Source: Clostridiales bacterium (lineage in GTDB: Bacteria; Bacillota; Clostridia; Oscillospirales; Oscillospiraceae). Taken from it: a DNA stretch of 64,000 nt. A model generated the notes under the pieces. It was not told the DNA's origin and searched no databases. It worked only from the letters and a program-made list of their open reading frames with translations. Position 1 is the first letter of the stretch. Each line of letters begins with the position of its first letter. Of this stretch, positions 16,587 through 25,078 are shown piece after piece. The stretch spans positions 39,555-103,554 of the forward strand of contig JAQXKZ010000028.1 in assembly GCA_029010715.1 (NCBI GenBank), in the 5' to 3' direction. The translations under genes and the position numbers were made by a program.

Positions 16587-17399
16587 ATGGAAAGGATCGA
16601 TCATGCGGCTTCCGAGCTGCGGGAAATGGACGATTTGGTGGCGATGGCCTCGCCGGTCCACTCCCTGCATCCTCTTGCCAAGCTGATTACGACAATTGCA
16701 TATATTTTTCTGACCGTATCGTTTGGGAAGTATGATCTGAGCGGTCTGATTGTCATGGTGCTGTATCCGGTGCTTATGTTTGAACTGAGCGGTGTGTCCG
16801 TGAAAACCTGCTTTTATAAGCTTCGCGTTGTGCTGCCGCTGGTCTGTGCCGTCGGCCTGTTCAATCCGTTTTTTGACCGCGCGCCGCTGCTGTATTTGGG
16901 TTCGGCCGCCGTATCAGGCGGTGTGGTGTCTATGGTCACACTGATGCTCAAGGGAGTTTTTTGCCTGATGGCTTCGTTTATCCTTGTGGCTTCGACGTCT
17001 CTGGATGCAATATGCGCCGCACTCCGAAAGCTCCATGTTCCCAATATGCTTGTTACGCTGCTGCTGCTGACATACCGGTATATTTCCGTCATGATAGACG
17101 AGGTCTCGGTGATGACGACCGCCTATAAGCTGCGTGCTCCGGGACAGAAGGGCATCCACTGTTCCGCCTGGGGTTCCTTCCTCGGCCAGCTTCTGCTGCG
17201 GAGTATGGACCGGGCCGAGGAACTGTATTCCAGTATGCAGCTTCGCGGTTTTTGCGGTGAGTTCCGGTATGCCGATGTAAAACCGGCAAATGCAAAGGAC
17301 TATGTCTTTACTCTCGCTCTACTGCTTGCCCTTATCCTGTGCAGATATTACAATATAGCGGAGATTTTCGGCACAATAGCTTTTGGAGGCGCGGCATGA
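16587..17399 (+). CDS. cbiQ: ECF transporter transmembrane component
   Basis: A 270-residue EcfT/CbiQ protein with about five membrane segments. The coupling helix that touches the ATPase is visible as SMDRAEELYSSMQLRG near residue 211, with the Ala-Arg-Gly motif partly conserved. It lies 82 bases after the substrate subunit; that gap has a GGGGCA/TGCCCC hairpin that may tune its level. Its stop overlaps the start of the ATPase gene by four bases. Confidence 0.92.
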   Translation: MERIDHAASELREMDDLVAMASPVHSLHPLAKLITTIAYIFLTVSFGKYDLSGLIVMVLYPVLMFELSGVSVKTCFYKLRVVLPLVCAVGLFNPFFDRAPLLYLGSAAVSGGVVSMVTLMLKGVFCLMASFILVASTSLDAICAALRKLHVPNMLVTLLLLTYRYISVMIDEVSVMTTAYKLRAPGQKGIHCSAWGSFLGQLLLRSMDRAEELYSSMQLRGFCGEFRYADVKPANAKDYVFTLALLLALILCRYYNIAEIFGTIAFGGAA

Positions 17400-18121
17400 T
17401 ACGCTTTGAACACGTTTCGTTTGAATATGAAAAGGGCAAAAAAGTCCTTGACGATTTGTCCTTTACGATTTGCGACGGCGAGTCCGTCGGGCTGATCGGG
17501 GCGAACGGCACCGGTAAGTCAACGCTTATGAAAGTCCTGCTCGGCCTGCTGCCGTACACCGGAACGATATATGTTGACGGTTCAGCGGTAAATAAGCATA
17601 ACCTGAAAGACGTCCGAAGAAAGCTTGGCTTCGTCCTTCAAAATTCTGACAACCAGATGTTTATGCCCACGGTTTATGAAGATATCATGTTTGCCCCCAT
17701 GAATTACGGAATGAGCAGGGAAGAGGCGGAAGTCAAAACAGACCGGGTGCTGGAGAGGCTCGGCCTGACGGACCTGAAGTACCGTCATAACCACAGAATC
17801 TCCGGCGGTGAAAAACGGATGGCGGCAATAGCTACCATACTTGCCATGGACCCGGATGTGCTGCTCATGGATGAACCCACCTCCGCCCTCGATCCGTATA
17901 ACCGCCGTATCGTAATAAATACGATCAACGCTCTCCCGAATACAAAGGTAATCACTTCGCACGATCTGGATATGATTCTCGATACCTGCCGCCGGGTGCT
18001 GCTCCTCTCAAACGGCCGTATTGTGGCGGACGGCGAAGCAAGCACGGTGCTGAGAGATAAGCCCCTGCTTGAAGCGCACAGGATGGAGCTCCCGCTGTGC
18101 TTCGCCGGAAGAGAGCAATGA
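17396..18121 (+). CDS. cbiO: ECF transporter ATP-binding protein
   Basis: A 241-residue ABC ATPase that powers the Co/Ni transporter. Walker A is GANGTGKST near residue 36, the Q-loop VLQNSDNQMF near 80, the signature SGGEKRMAAIA near 137, Walker B LLMDEPTSALD near 156 and the switch histidine in TSHDLD near 190. Only one ATPase is present, so a homodimer is expected. The ATG at 17396 follows TTTGGAGGC inside the end of cbiQ. Confidence 0.94.
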   Translation: MIRFEHVSFEYEKGKKVLDDLSFTICDGESVGLIGANGTGKSTLMKVLLGLLPYTGTIYVDGSAVNKHNLKDVRRKLGFVLQNSDNQMFMPTVYEDIMFAPMNYGMSREEAEVKTDRVLERLGLTDLKYRHNHRISGGEKRMAAIATILAMDPDVLLMDEPTSALDPYNRRIVINTINALPNTKVITSHDLDMILDTCRRVLLLSNGRIVADGEASTVLRDKPLLEAHRMELPLCFAGREQ

Positions 18122-18123
18122 TA

Positions 18124-18165
18124 AATATGAGCAGCCGGGCAGCTATGCACCCGGCTGCTCATATT
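18124..18165. terminator. Stem-loop after cbiO
   Basis: A perfect 16-bp stem (18124-18139 with 18150-18165). The T-run is missing, so its strength as a terminator is uncertain. Confidence 0.6.
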
Positions 18166-18279
18166 CATATGCGCGCCGCCAGAAGCCGCGCTGTTTTTAT
18201 CCCGTTTGCCGTATTCCTCCTCGTCCCCGCGGGAAAGCCCGGCCGCTTTTTGAGCTGCGGCTTCGTACTGACGCGCAAA

Positions 18280-18315
18280 CCGGCTCTGTGAAAGCCTCAC
18301 AGAGCCGGCTTTTAT
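18280..18315. terminator. Bidirectional terminator between cbiO and the DeoR gene
   Basis: CCGGCTCTGTGA (18280-18291) pairs with TCACAGAGCCGG (18297-18308); CTTTTA follows on the plus strand and TTTGCG on the minus strand. It separates convergent genes. Confidence 0.75.
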
Positions 18316-18328
18316 CTTCAGCTTTCCG

Positions 18329-19105
18329 TCAAAGGACCTGGACGCCGCTGTCCAGAAAATGCTTTTTGTCCTTCTCTTTTATACCGTCGTCTGAAATGAT
18401 GATGTCGACGTCCTCAAGCCCCGCGTGCGTGATCGGATAGGCGACGCCTATCTTCGTGGAGTCTATCGGAATTATAACTTTCTTCGAGCGCTTTTTGATT
18501 ATCCCGATGGTTTCGTCCATGACTTCCTTGACGCAGGTAAAGCCCTCTATCTCCGAGTATCCGGCGACGGCGAGAAACATTATGTCGAAGTTGATCCGTT
18601 CCAGATAGGCAAGATTGGACGAACTGTCACAGCAGCAGTTGAACCGGTTGAGAGTGCCGCCGCATACGACCACGGTAGGCTTCTTCAGCGAGGCCAGGGC
18701 ATAGGCGGCGCTTATGCTGCTCGTGACCACGGTGCACCACTCGTCCGGAAAATGCTTGGCGATCTCTGTGGTGGTGCTGCCGGAGCCGAGGTATATGCTG
18801 AGGTTCGGACTTTTTTCCATCTGCTCCCGCAGGTATGCTTCGGCTTTCAGGGCGATCTGCACCTTTTTGTCCACGTTACGCTGAAGCCGCCGGAAGTACA
18901 GGTCCCCGGCGTGCGTGTTGCTGTTGATGGATTTGGCGCCGCCGCGGACGCGGATGATCTCTCCGTGTTCGGCCAGCTCTTTCAGGTCGGTGCGGAGGGT
19001 CATATCCGAGACGCCGGGGAAGCGCTTCTGCAGCTCCCTGAAGCTCACGCTGCCCATCTCGTTTATGTATTCGGTCACGTTATACCGGCGAAGTAATTTG
19101 CTCAT
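18329..19105 (-). CDS. DeoR-family transcriptional regulator
   Basis: A 258-residue repressor-type protein: N-terminal helix-turn-helix with VSFRELQKRF and SDMTLRTDL (residues 20-50), then a DeoR sensor domain with the sugar-phosphate-like loop LGSGSTTTEIA near 106. The ATG at 19105 follows AAGGAGGTAA. It is divergent from the TRAP transporter operon and almost certainly controls it. DeoR proteins usually sense phosphorylated sugars; here the target genes suggest a carboxylate or ester-derived ligand, which is inference. Clustered cysteines (RFNCCCDSS near 156) are unusual for the family. Confidence 0.88.
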   Translation of the reverse strand: MSKLLRRYNVTEYINEMGSVSFRELQKRFPGVSDMTLRTDLKELAEHGEIIRVRGGAKSINSNTHAGDLYFRRLQRNVDKKVQIALKAEAYLREQMEKSPNLSIYLGSGSTTTEIAKHFPDEWCTVVTSSISAAYALASLKKPTVVVCGGTLNRFNCCCDSSSNLAYLERINFDIMFLAVAGYSEIEGFTCVKEVMDETIGIIKKRSKKVIIPIDSTKIGVAYPITHAGLEDVDIIISDDGIKEKDKKHFLDSGVQVL

Positions 19106-19187
19106 CCCGATTACCTCCTTTTGCAACAAGAATAATAAAGAAACAAAAATAAAAAATCAATATAATCTTCGCAATCTGTCAAAAAAA

Positions 19188-19221
19188 CGAAAAAATTTTT
19201 GATTTTTCAAAAAATTTTTCG
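19188..19221. promoter_or_regulatory. 34-bp near-palindrome, likely DeoR operator
   Basis: The element starts CGAAAAAATTTTTGA and ends CAAAAAATTTTTCG, so CGAAAA and TTTTCG arms face each other in the gap between the DeoR gene and dctP. CGAAA/TTTCG arms are common in DeoR-family operators. Confidence 0.55.
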
Positions 19222-19394
19222 ATGGCGCAAAGAATTTTTTTAACAATAGGCTGAACCGGAGCGGGACAATTTTGGCTAAAAGGCAGAAAAAATATACGGA
19301 ATCAAGAACAATATTGCAAACAAAAAGCCCAGGTGCTATCCTCAGATATAGATTTGGTTCCCCAAAGCCAAGAACAGAAGAAAAGGAGAAAAAA

Positions 19395-20453
19395 ATGAAA
19401 AAAATTGTTGCCCTTTTGCTGGCTGCAGTCATGGTCTTCGCATTGTGCGCATGCGGACAGCAGACCACCGACAGCACCAAGGCTCCCGCCGCGGAAAATA
19501 CGGAGACTGCCGACAAGGGTAAGCCCATCGAAATCAAGCTTACCACCACCGACCCCTCCAACGCCGTCACTGTTATCGACCTCATCGCCTGCTGTGACGA
19601 GATCCGTGAGCGCACCGATGGTATGGTCGACATTCAGGTCTACGCAGACGGCCAGATGCTGGTCTATGCTGAAGGCGTTGAAGCCATCATGTCCAACGCA
19701 AACCTCATCATGATAGGCAGCCCCACCTATTTTGTTGACTATGTTCCCGTTATGAACAGCGTCGTTGCTCCTTACCTGTTCCCGAGCAGAGAAGTCGCCG
19801 CCGAGTTCTTTAAGGGCGACGTCTGGGCCGGAATAGCCGCCGAGTGCGAGGAAGCCGGCTTCCATGTCATCTGCCAGGACGGTCTTATCGGCTACCGCAG
19901 TGTCATTGCCAACGCACCTGTAAAATCCCTTGATGATATGAGCAAGCTCCGTCTGCGTATTCCCGCAACCGATATCATGATAAAGCTGTTCGATGCTCTC
20001 GGCTGCAACTACCAGACCATGGCCTTCTCCGACGTGTTCAACGCATGCCAGACCGGCGCTCTGGACGGTCTTGAAGGCGTTCCCCTCACCATTACCTCCA
20101 ACTCCCTGTGGGATGCGATCGACCCCCTGTACTACTCTCTGACCAACCACACCCTTGACTGCTACGGTCTGTACGTCGGCATGGATTTCTGGATGTCCAT
20201 CCCCGAAGAGTACCGTAACATCATTCAGGAGGTTCTGGGCAACTGGGGCACCGTCACCACTCAGCACTGCGTAGAGAACGAGGAGAACGTTGTTTACGCA
20301 GAGTGCAGGGAGCACGGCGTTGAGATCGTCGAGCTGACTCCCGAGGAGCTTCAGGAGTTCCGCGATGCGGCTGAGCCCATTATCCTCAGCCTCGAGCGCG
20401 GCGACGAGCTGCTTGCAGAGGTTCAGAGAATCGAGGCAGAGCTGAACGGCTGA
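19395..20453 (+). CDS. dctP: TRAP transporter solute-binding lipoprotein DctP
   Basis: A 352-residue binding protein, lipid-anchored through the cysteine in ALCACGQQ (signal 1-18). The DctP fold is supported by LRLRIPATD near 190, where the second arginine normally grips the carboxylate of the ligand, and by the AFSDVFNACQTGALDGLEG segment near 215-234. The ligand is probably an organic acid. The ATG at 19395 after AAAAGGAG gives a proper signal peptide; the frame stays open further upstream without one. It heads dctPQM and is followed by a hairpin. Confidence 0.93.
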   Translation: MKKIVALLLAAVMVFALCACGQQTTDSTKAPAAENTETADKGKPIEIKLTTTDPSNAVTVIDLIACCDEIRERTDGMVDIQVYADGQMLVYAEGVEAIMSNANLIMIGSPTYFVDYVPVMNSVVAPYLFPSREVAAEFFKGDVWAGIAAECEEAGFHVICQDGLIGYRSVIANAPVKSLDDMSKLRLRIPATDIMIKLFDALGCNYQTMAFSDVFNACQTGALDGLEGVPLTITSNSLWDAIDPLYYSLTNHTLDCYGLYVGMDFWMSIPEEYRNIIQEVLGNWGTVTTQHCVENEENVVYAECREHGVEIVELTPEELQEFRDAAEPIILSLERGDELLAEVQRIEAELNG

Positions 20454-20486
20454 TGGCCTTCCGCACAGAAACATAAAAGCAACAAA

Positions 20487-20521
20487 GGTTTCACCCCGTG
20501 ACACCGCCGCGGGGTGAAACC
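20487..20521 (+). other. Hairpin between dctP and dctQ
   Basis: GGTTTCACCCC pairs with GGGGTGAAACC (11 bp). Without a T-run it is more likely a 3' stabiliser or attenuator that lets binding protein outnumber the membrane subunits. Confidence 0.6.
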
Positions 20522-20545
20522 TGACTTTTGACAGGAGGGTTTTCA

Positions 20546-21049
20546 TTGAAAAAAATCTCTGCTGCATACAACAAACTGGCCGACCTGCTGGACAGACTCG
20601 TTTACATTATCGGCGGCGCAGGAATAATCGTCTGCGCCGGAATGTGCGGGGCCAATATTCTTATGTGGTGGTTCATGGGAAAGAGGATCGCGATCTGCGA
20701 CGAGATTTCGTTGTTCGGGCTCGTCTGGGCCACTTACATGGGAATGGGTATCCTTTTCCGTATGAACGGCCACTGCACCATGGACTTTGTTGTCAAGGCC
20801 ATGCCGCCGAAGGTACAGACGGTGATCCGGGTGGTCACCGATATAGCTATACTTGTCGTATGTGTGATCACCGTGCACTATTCATGGGTGCTGGCGCTCA
20901 AATCGCTTTCAAAGAAGCTGATTCTTACAAAGATCCCGTATTTTTACGTGGATATCCCGATAACGCTTGGCTATGCGCATCTGCTGATACTTGCCGTCGG
21001 CGATATTGTTATCAGCATAAACAAGCTTATACACTGGAAGAAGGGGTGA
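20546..21049 (+). CDS. dctQ: TRAP transporter small membrane subunit DctQ
   Basis: A 167-residue protein with four membrane helices, matching the small TRAP subunit. The CDEISLFGLVWATYMG stretch near 50-65 corresponds to the conserved DE-(x)-R/F region of DctQ. The start is a TTG at 20546 placed five bases after AGGAGGG; no ATG is available near it. It ends four bases before dctM. Confidence 0.9.
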   Translation: MKKISAAYNKLADLLDRLVYIIGGAGIIVCAGMCGANILMWWFMGKRIAICDEISLFGLVWATYMGMGILFRMNGHCTMDFVVKAMPPKVQTVIRVVTDIAILVVCVITVHYSWVLALKSLSKKLILTKIPYFYVDIPITLGYAHLLILAVGDIVISINKLIHWKKG

Positions 21050-21053
21050 AGAG

Positions 21054-22343
21054 ATGGAGAGTTATCTGCCGATTATAGTTGCATTTGTAATGATGTTCTT
21101 TGCGATACCTGTCCCCATATGCCTGCTTGCGGGAACTTTCCTGTACTTTGGCGTGATAAATCCCTCACTTCCTGTTACCAGTATTATACAGAATATCGTT
21201 ACCCAGACCATGTCGACCGGTATGCTTGCGGCGCCGCTGTTCATACTTGCCGGCTCGATAATGAATTACTCAGGAATCACCGGCCGCCTGCTTGACTTCT
21301 GTGACTGCCTGCTCGGCCACAAGGAGGGCGGACTTGCATATATAAACGTCCTGCTGTCCACTCTTAACGGAGGCATGTGCGGCTCCGCTACGGCTGACGC
21401 GGCGCTGCAGTGCAAACTGCTTGTCCCTGAGATGGAAAAGAAGGGCTATCCCAAAGCTTTCAGTACTGCCGTCACCGCGGCGTCATCACTTATAACGCCC
21501 ATAATTCCTCCCGGAGTTCCTCTTATACTCTACGGTATCATGACCGGCGTTTCAGTCGGTAAGATGTGGGTCGCCGGCTATGTGCCCGGATTCATGCTCT
21601 GCGCCGGGATGATGATCGTCTGCTTCATATATGCGCATAAATACCATTGGAAGAGCGGCAGGGAAAAGCGCGCCACGGGAAAGGAACTGTTCCTGGCCAT
21701 GCTCAAATCGATCTGGGCGCTGCTGATCCCGGTATTCATGATCGCCGGTCTGCGCACCGGACTGTTCACTGCGACCGAAGCGGGCACCGTTCTTATCATT
21801 CTGGCGATAGGCATAGGAATAATCTACCGCAGCCTTACTACGAAGCATTTCAAGCCTATCATGAAGGACGCCTTCCTTTCCACCGCCAACATCATGCTGA
21901 TAATTGTCTCCGCCTGCGGCTTCAGCATGTACCTCTCCTGGGAGCGTATACCTCAGACGATGGCCGCCTGGATGATGAGCGTGTCCGAGAGCAAGTATAT
22001 GTTCCTCCTGCTCAGCCAGATAATCGTGTTCTTTCTCGGTATGTTCCTTGACGGCTCGGCGCTTCTGCTCATACTTACTCCGATACTCTATCCGATGGCG
22101 CAGAGCTACGGCGTGGACCTGGTGCAGTTTGGTATGGTGTTCCTCGTGAATCTCTATTGCGGCTGCCTTACGCCTCCCTTCGGCACGCTCATGTACGTCA
22201 CCTGCAACCTGACGGATGTCAGCATTCCGGACTTCTGCAAATACGGCTGGGCTTTCATTTTTGTAATGGTGCTGGTCTGCATTATTATGGCCGTGTTCCC
22301 GGCAGTACCTACTTTCCTGCCGAATCTCATATACGGAGCCTGA
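21054..22343 (+). CDS. dctM: TRAP transporter large membrane subunit DctM
   Basis: A 429-residue permease with about twelve helices, the sodium-coupled transport subunit of the TRAP system. It has the N-terminal GTFLYFGV region, ILAGSIMNYSGITGRLLDF near 60-80, LNGGMCGSATADAA near 104 and the mirrored FLDGSALLLILTPILYP near 337, all standard for DctM. The ATG follows GAAGAG and the gene is spaced for coupling with dctQ. The patatin gene begins 29 bases after its stop. Confidence 0.94.
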   Translation: MESYLPIIVAFVMMFFAIPVPICLLAGTFLYFGVINPSLPVTSIIQNIVTQTMSTGMLAAPLFILAGSIMNYSGITGRLLDFCDCLLGHKEGGLAYINVLLSTLNGGMCGSATADAALQCKLLVPEMEKKGYPKAFSTAVTAASSLITPIIPPGVPLILYGIMTGVSVGKMWVAGYVPGFMLCAGMMIVCFIYAHKYHWKSGREKRATGKELFLAMLKSIWALLIPVFMIAGLRTGLFTATEAGTVLIILAIGIGIIYRSLTTKHFKPIMKDAFLSTANIMLIIVSACGFSMYLSWERIPQTMAAWMMSVSESKYMFLLLSQIIVFFLGMFLDGSALLLILTPILYPMAQSYGVDLVQFGMVFLVNLYCGCLTPPFGTLMYVTCNLTDVSIPDFCKYGWAFIFVMVLVCIIMAVFPAVPTFLPNLIYGA

Positions 22344-22372
22344 AATATATATTCAGATAGGACAATTTGCGG

Positions 22373-23230
22373 ATGATTGATTTAAGAAATAAAAGAATAG
22401 GCCTGGTCCTTTCCGGAGGCGGGGCGAAGGGAGCGTACCAGGTGGGTATGTTCAGAGCGCTGCATGATCTCGGAATAGACGGACAGATAAAGGCGATGAG
22501 CGGCTGCTCCATCGGGGCCTATGCCGAGACAATCTGGGCAGTACGCGGTGTAGACGCATACAGGGATTTCATGTACGGCTTTCAGGATCTGTTCCGCGAG
22601 GGTGAGAGCCTGAGCGACGCAGAGATCGAACAGGCCAAGGCCGAAGTGGCTGCGGGTAAGGTAAGTCTGGAGCAGTTCTGTTTGGAGAGACGCTTCTGGC
22701 AGTATGAGGGCCTGGGCCTGCACCGTTACATAGAACAGCTGGTCGCCGGCGGCGCCGTGGAAATGTCGGGCTACAGCCTGAACGTCTGCGGATACTCGCT
22801 GGAAAAGGAGCGGCCCGTGTACTTCCGTCTCAACGATCTGACGGACGCCGAGAAGGCCGAGGCAATAATCGCCAGCGGCAGCCTGCAGTTTTTGCTGCAG
22901 CCGGCCGCACTGCACGGCCATCATCTTGTCGACGGCGGCGTTGTACCGGATATATGCGTAAACCCCGCCCCGGCGGATAAGATCCCGCTGCTCCCGATGA
23001 TCTCCGAGGATGTGGACTTCATTCTTATAAACTTCCTGATATCTCAGGACCGCGTGAACACCAGACTTATACCCGGGGGCATAGAGTACATGGAGCTCAG
23101 ACCCAGTTCTCCGCTCGAAGCATACCCGGGAGCGGGAACACTTGATTTCTCCCCGGAAAAGCTCGAGAGCCACGAGCGGCTCGGCTATGCGGACACTGTT
23201 AATTCCTTCCGGCAAAACTGCATTTTTTAA
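22373..23230 (+). CDS. Patatin-like phospholipase family protein
   Basis: A 285-residue cytoplasmic lipase-like protein. The oxyanion motif is SGGGAKGAYQVG near residue 17, the nucleophile elbow GCSIGA near 45 and the catalytic aspartate in VDGGVVPD near 187, so the Ser-Asp dyad is complete. No signal peptide or lipid anchor is seen. It directly follows dctM and precedes the SGNH hydrolase by 13 bases; being in a transporter operon suggests it cleaves an imported ester, but that is inference. The ribosome site is weak (TTGCGG). Confidence 0.85.
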   Translation: MIDLRNKRIGLVLSGGGAKGAYQVGMFRALHDLGIDGQIKAMSGCSIGAYAETIWAVRGVDAYRDFMYGFQDLFREGESLSDAEIEQAKAEVAAGKVSLEQFCLERRFWQYEGLGLHRYIEQLVAGGAVEMSGYSLNVCGYSLEKERPVYFRLNDLTDAEKAEAIIASGSLQFLLQPAALHGHHLVDGGVVPDICVNPAPADKIPLLPMISEDVDFILINFLISQDRVNTRLIPGGIEYMELRPSSPLEAYPGAGTLDFSPEKLESHERLGYADTVNSFRQNCIF

Positions 23231-23243
23231 TGTGAGGTCGCAT

Positions 23244-23888
23244 ATGAAAACAATCTTATGCTACGGAGACTCCAACGCCTGGGGCTTCGTCCCCGCCATG
23301 GCCACAAGGTATGCTCCGGATGTCAGATGGACCGGCGTGGCCGCCGGAATACTGGGCGACGGGTACAGGATCATTGAGGACAGCATCAGCGGACGCACCA
23401 GCGTCTATGAGGATCCCTGCGTCAACTGCCGCTGCGGCAGCGCCGGCCTCGGCTATTCTCTGCTGGCACATGCTCCCATTGACCTCGTGATACTCGCCGT
23501 CGGCGGCAATGACCTGAAGTTTACCGATTCGGACGGGAGTATGCGCGGCGTGGCCCGCCTGGTGGATCTGGTGAGGAACGCCGACGCGGTATATGACGCA
23601 TATTCTCCCATCTTCCCGAACGGCTGCAAAATACTTCTGCTTGGACCCACCGTGTTCTCTCCGGATATCCCGGTCAAAAGACCCGGACATGCTCTCGCCG
23701 GGAGCGCGGAGGAATCCACGAAGCTCTCCGAAAAATACCGGAGAGTCGCCGAGGAGAAGGGTATCTGCTTCCTCGACGAATCACAGTACGCATACCCGTC
23801 GGATGCCGACTGCATACACCTTACCCCCGAGGGACATGCGAAAATAGGTAAGGCCGTGGCCGAAAAAATACTGGAGATACTCGGCTGA
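23244..23888 (+). CDS. SGNH/GDSL-family esterase
   Basis: A 214-residue hydrolase. Block I is YGDSNAWG near residue 8 with the nucleophilic serine, block III GGND near 92 and block V DCIHLTPEGH near 189 with the Asp-His pair, so all catalytic residues are present. It is similar to arylesterase-type members and lacks a signal peptide. It is the last gene of the dctPQM-patatin-SGNH run. The ATG at 23244 follows GTGAGGTC. Substrates of this family range from acyl esters to acetylated sugars. Confidence 0.87.
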   Translation: MKTILCYGDSNAWGFVPAMATRYAPDVRWTGVAAGILGDGYRIIEDSISGRTSVYEDPCVNCRCGSAGLGYSLLAHAPIDLVILAVGGNDLKFTDSDGSMRGVARLVDLVRNADAVYDAYSPIFPNGCKILLLGPTVFSPDIPVKRPGHALAGSAEESTKLSEKYRRVAEEKGICFLDESQYAYPSDADCIHLTPEGHAKIGKAVAEKILEILG

Positions 23889-23975
23889 AGCCCGGATATC
23901 ACAAACAGCATAAAAAGACCGCTCCGCGGTTTTGCTCTGCGCTCATGGCTTCCCATAACTGACTTATACTTTTTA

Positions 23976-24014
23976 GCAGGCGATGTTTCTCCCGGACATC
24001 GTCTGCATTTTTTC
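23976..24014 (+). terminator. Terminator after the TRAP/hydrolase operon
   Basis: GCAGGCGATGT pairs with ACATCGTCTGC (one G-T pair) and ATTTTTTC follows. A weaker ACCGC-TCC-GCGGT-TTTG hairpin lies upstream at about 23918-23934, so two stops are stacked. Confidence 0.85.
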
Positions 24015-24043
24015 TTGACTATTATATCGGAACACGATATAAT
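24015..24043 (+). promoter_or_regulatory. Promoter of the padR-DUF2812 pair
   Basis: TTGACT (24015-24020), 17 bases, TATAAT (24038-24043). The -10 element lies within the operator described next. Confidence 0.85.
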
Positions 24044-24072
24044 AGCAATACGATATACCGGAGGGCGATATA
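24023..24072. promoter_or_regulatory. Likely PadR operator cluster
   Basis: TATATCG-GAACA-CGATATA (24023-24041) is a perfect 7-bp inverted repeat over the spacer and -10 box. CGATATA recurs at 24051-24057 and 24066-24072, about 15 bases apart. Binding here would block transcription, so the PadR protein most likely represses itself. Confidence 0.7.
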
Positions 24073-24093
24073 CAGAGGAATGGAGGGATCGCT

Positions 24094-24414
24094 TTGAATG
24101 AGAGTATTGTATTGACGGAATCAACGTATTACATTCTTTTGTCGCTATATACGCCTCAGCATGGCTACGGCATTATGCAGCAGACGGAGAAGCTCTCGGG
24201 CGGGAGGGTGCGTCTGGCAGCCGGGACTCTTTACGGCGCATTGAATTCCCTTTGCGAAAAGGGATGGATTGTTCCGCTTCCCGCAATTGAGGAAAGCCGC
24301 AAAAAAGAATACAGGCTGACGGAAAAGGGACTGACTGTACTTAAAAACGAATTGCGCCGCTTACGGCAGCTGGTCGAGAACGGCGAGTCAATTATTAAGG
24401 AGGACGAAAAATGA
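24094..24414 (+). CDS. PadR-family transcriptional regulator
   Basis: A 106-residue winged-helix protein of the short PadR class. It has the typical YYILLSLYTPQHGYGIMQ opening, AGTLYGALNSLCEKGWI as recognition helix (residues 43-59) and RKKEYRLTEKG as wing (69-79), then a C-terminal dimer helix. The start is a TTG at 24094 after GGAGGGATCGC; the nearby ATG is out of frame. It overlaps the DUF2812 gene by four bases. A cluster of CGATATA sites covers its promoter. Confidence 0.92.
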   Translation: MNESIVLTESTYYILLSLYTPQHGYGIMQQTEKLSGGRVRLAAGTLYGALNSLCEKGWIVPLPAIEESRKKEYRLTEKGLTVLKNELRRLRQLVENGESIIKEDEK

Positions 24415-24917
24415 CAGGGAAAAAAACAGTACATAAATGCTGCTGGGTATGGGATTTTGAGAAAGAAGAGCGGTGGCTGAACACAATGGCGCAAGACGGC
24501 TGGCTGTTGGACGGCGTCGGGTTCTGTACTTACCATTTCGTCGGCTGCACGCCCGGCGAATATGCAGTTCGCATGGAAATGCATCCTCATGACGAGGCGT
24601 ATACAAGCTTTATGGAGGAGACCGGGGCGGAGTATATCGGCCGTGTGTTCCAGTGGGTCTATTTCCGCAAAAGAGTTCAGAATGGCGAATTTGACATCTT
24701 TTCTGACCTTGATTCAAGAATCGCCCACCTCAACAGAATCGGAAATACGCTTTCCGTCGTCGGCGGCGCCAATCTTCTGATCGGCCTTGTGAACACATTC
24801 AATAACTCTCACCTGGGATGGATAAATCTGCTGTGTGCAACCCTGCTGATGTATGCTTTGGGCCGGATCCACGGCAAAAAGGAAGCCCTGCAGGAGAAGA
24901 GACTGCTGCAGGAGTAA
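24411..24917 (+). CDS. DUF2812 domain membrane protein
   Basis: A 168-residue protein. The first 75 residues are a soluble DUF2812 domain with WDFEKEERWLNTMAQDGW at the start and an aromatic-rich VFQWVYFRK motif near 80; two membrane segments follow near 113-127 and 129-144, and then a short charged tail. This family almost always sits beside a PadR regulator, as here, and may respond to membrane stress; its molecular activity is not known. Translation is coupled to padR through ATGA. Confidence 0.87.
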   Translation: MTGKKTVHKCCWVWDFEKEERWLNTMAQDGWLLDGVGFCTYHFVGCTPGEYAVRMEMHPHDEAYTSFMEETGAEYIGRVFQWVYFRKRVQNGEFDIFSDLDSRIAHLNRIGNTLSVVGGANLLIGLVNTFNNSHLGWINLLCATLLMYALGRIHGKKEALQEKRLLQE

Positions 24918-24969
24918 TGGCGCGCTCCCGTACATGGCGTGCAAGCATGCGCTGCGCTATTTGGAAATG

Positions 24970-25006
24970 AAAATGCAAGGTATGATTTGTCCATACCTTG
25001 CATTTT
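24970..25006. terminator. Bidirectional terminator between DUF2812 and Nudix genes
   Basis: A perfect 15-bp stem (24970-24984 with 24992-25006), AAAA at the base of one arm and TTTT at the other, so it serves both convergent genes. Confidence 0.92.
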
Positions 25007-25078
25007 TACTGCTTTTCTGGCTGCCCGGCTTTTCTGCGCAGCAGTCTGTTGCCGTATGCCGGTATCCGGCTTGACGTT

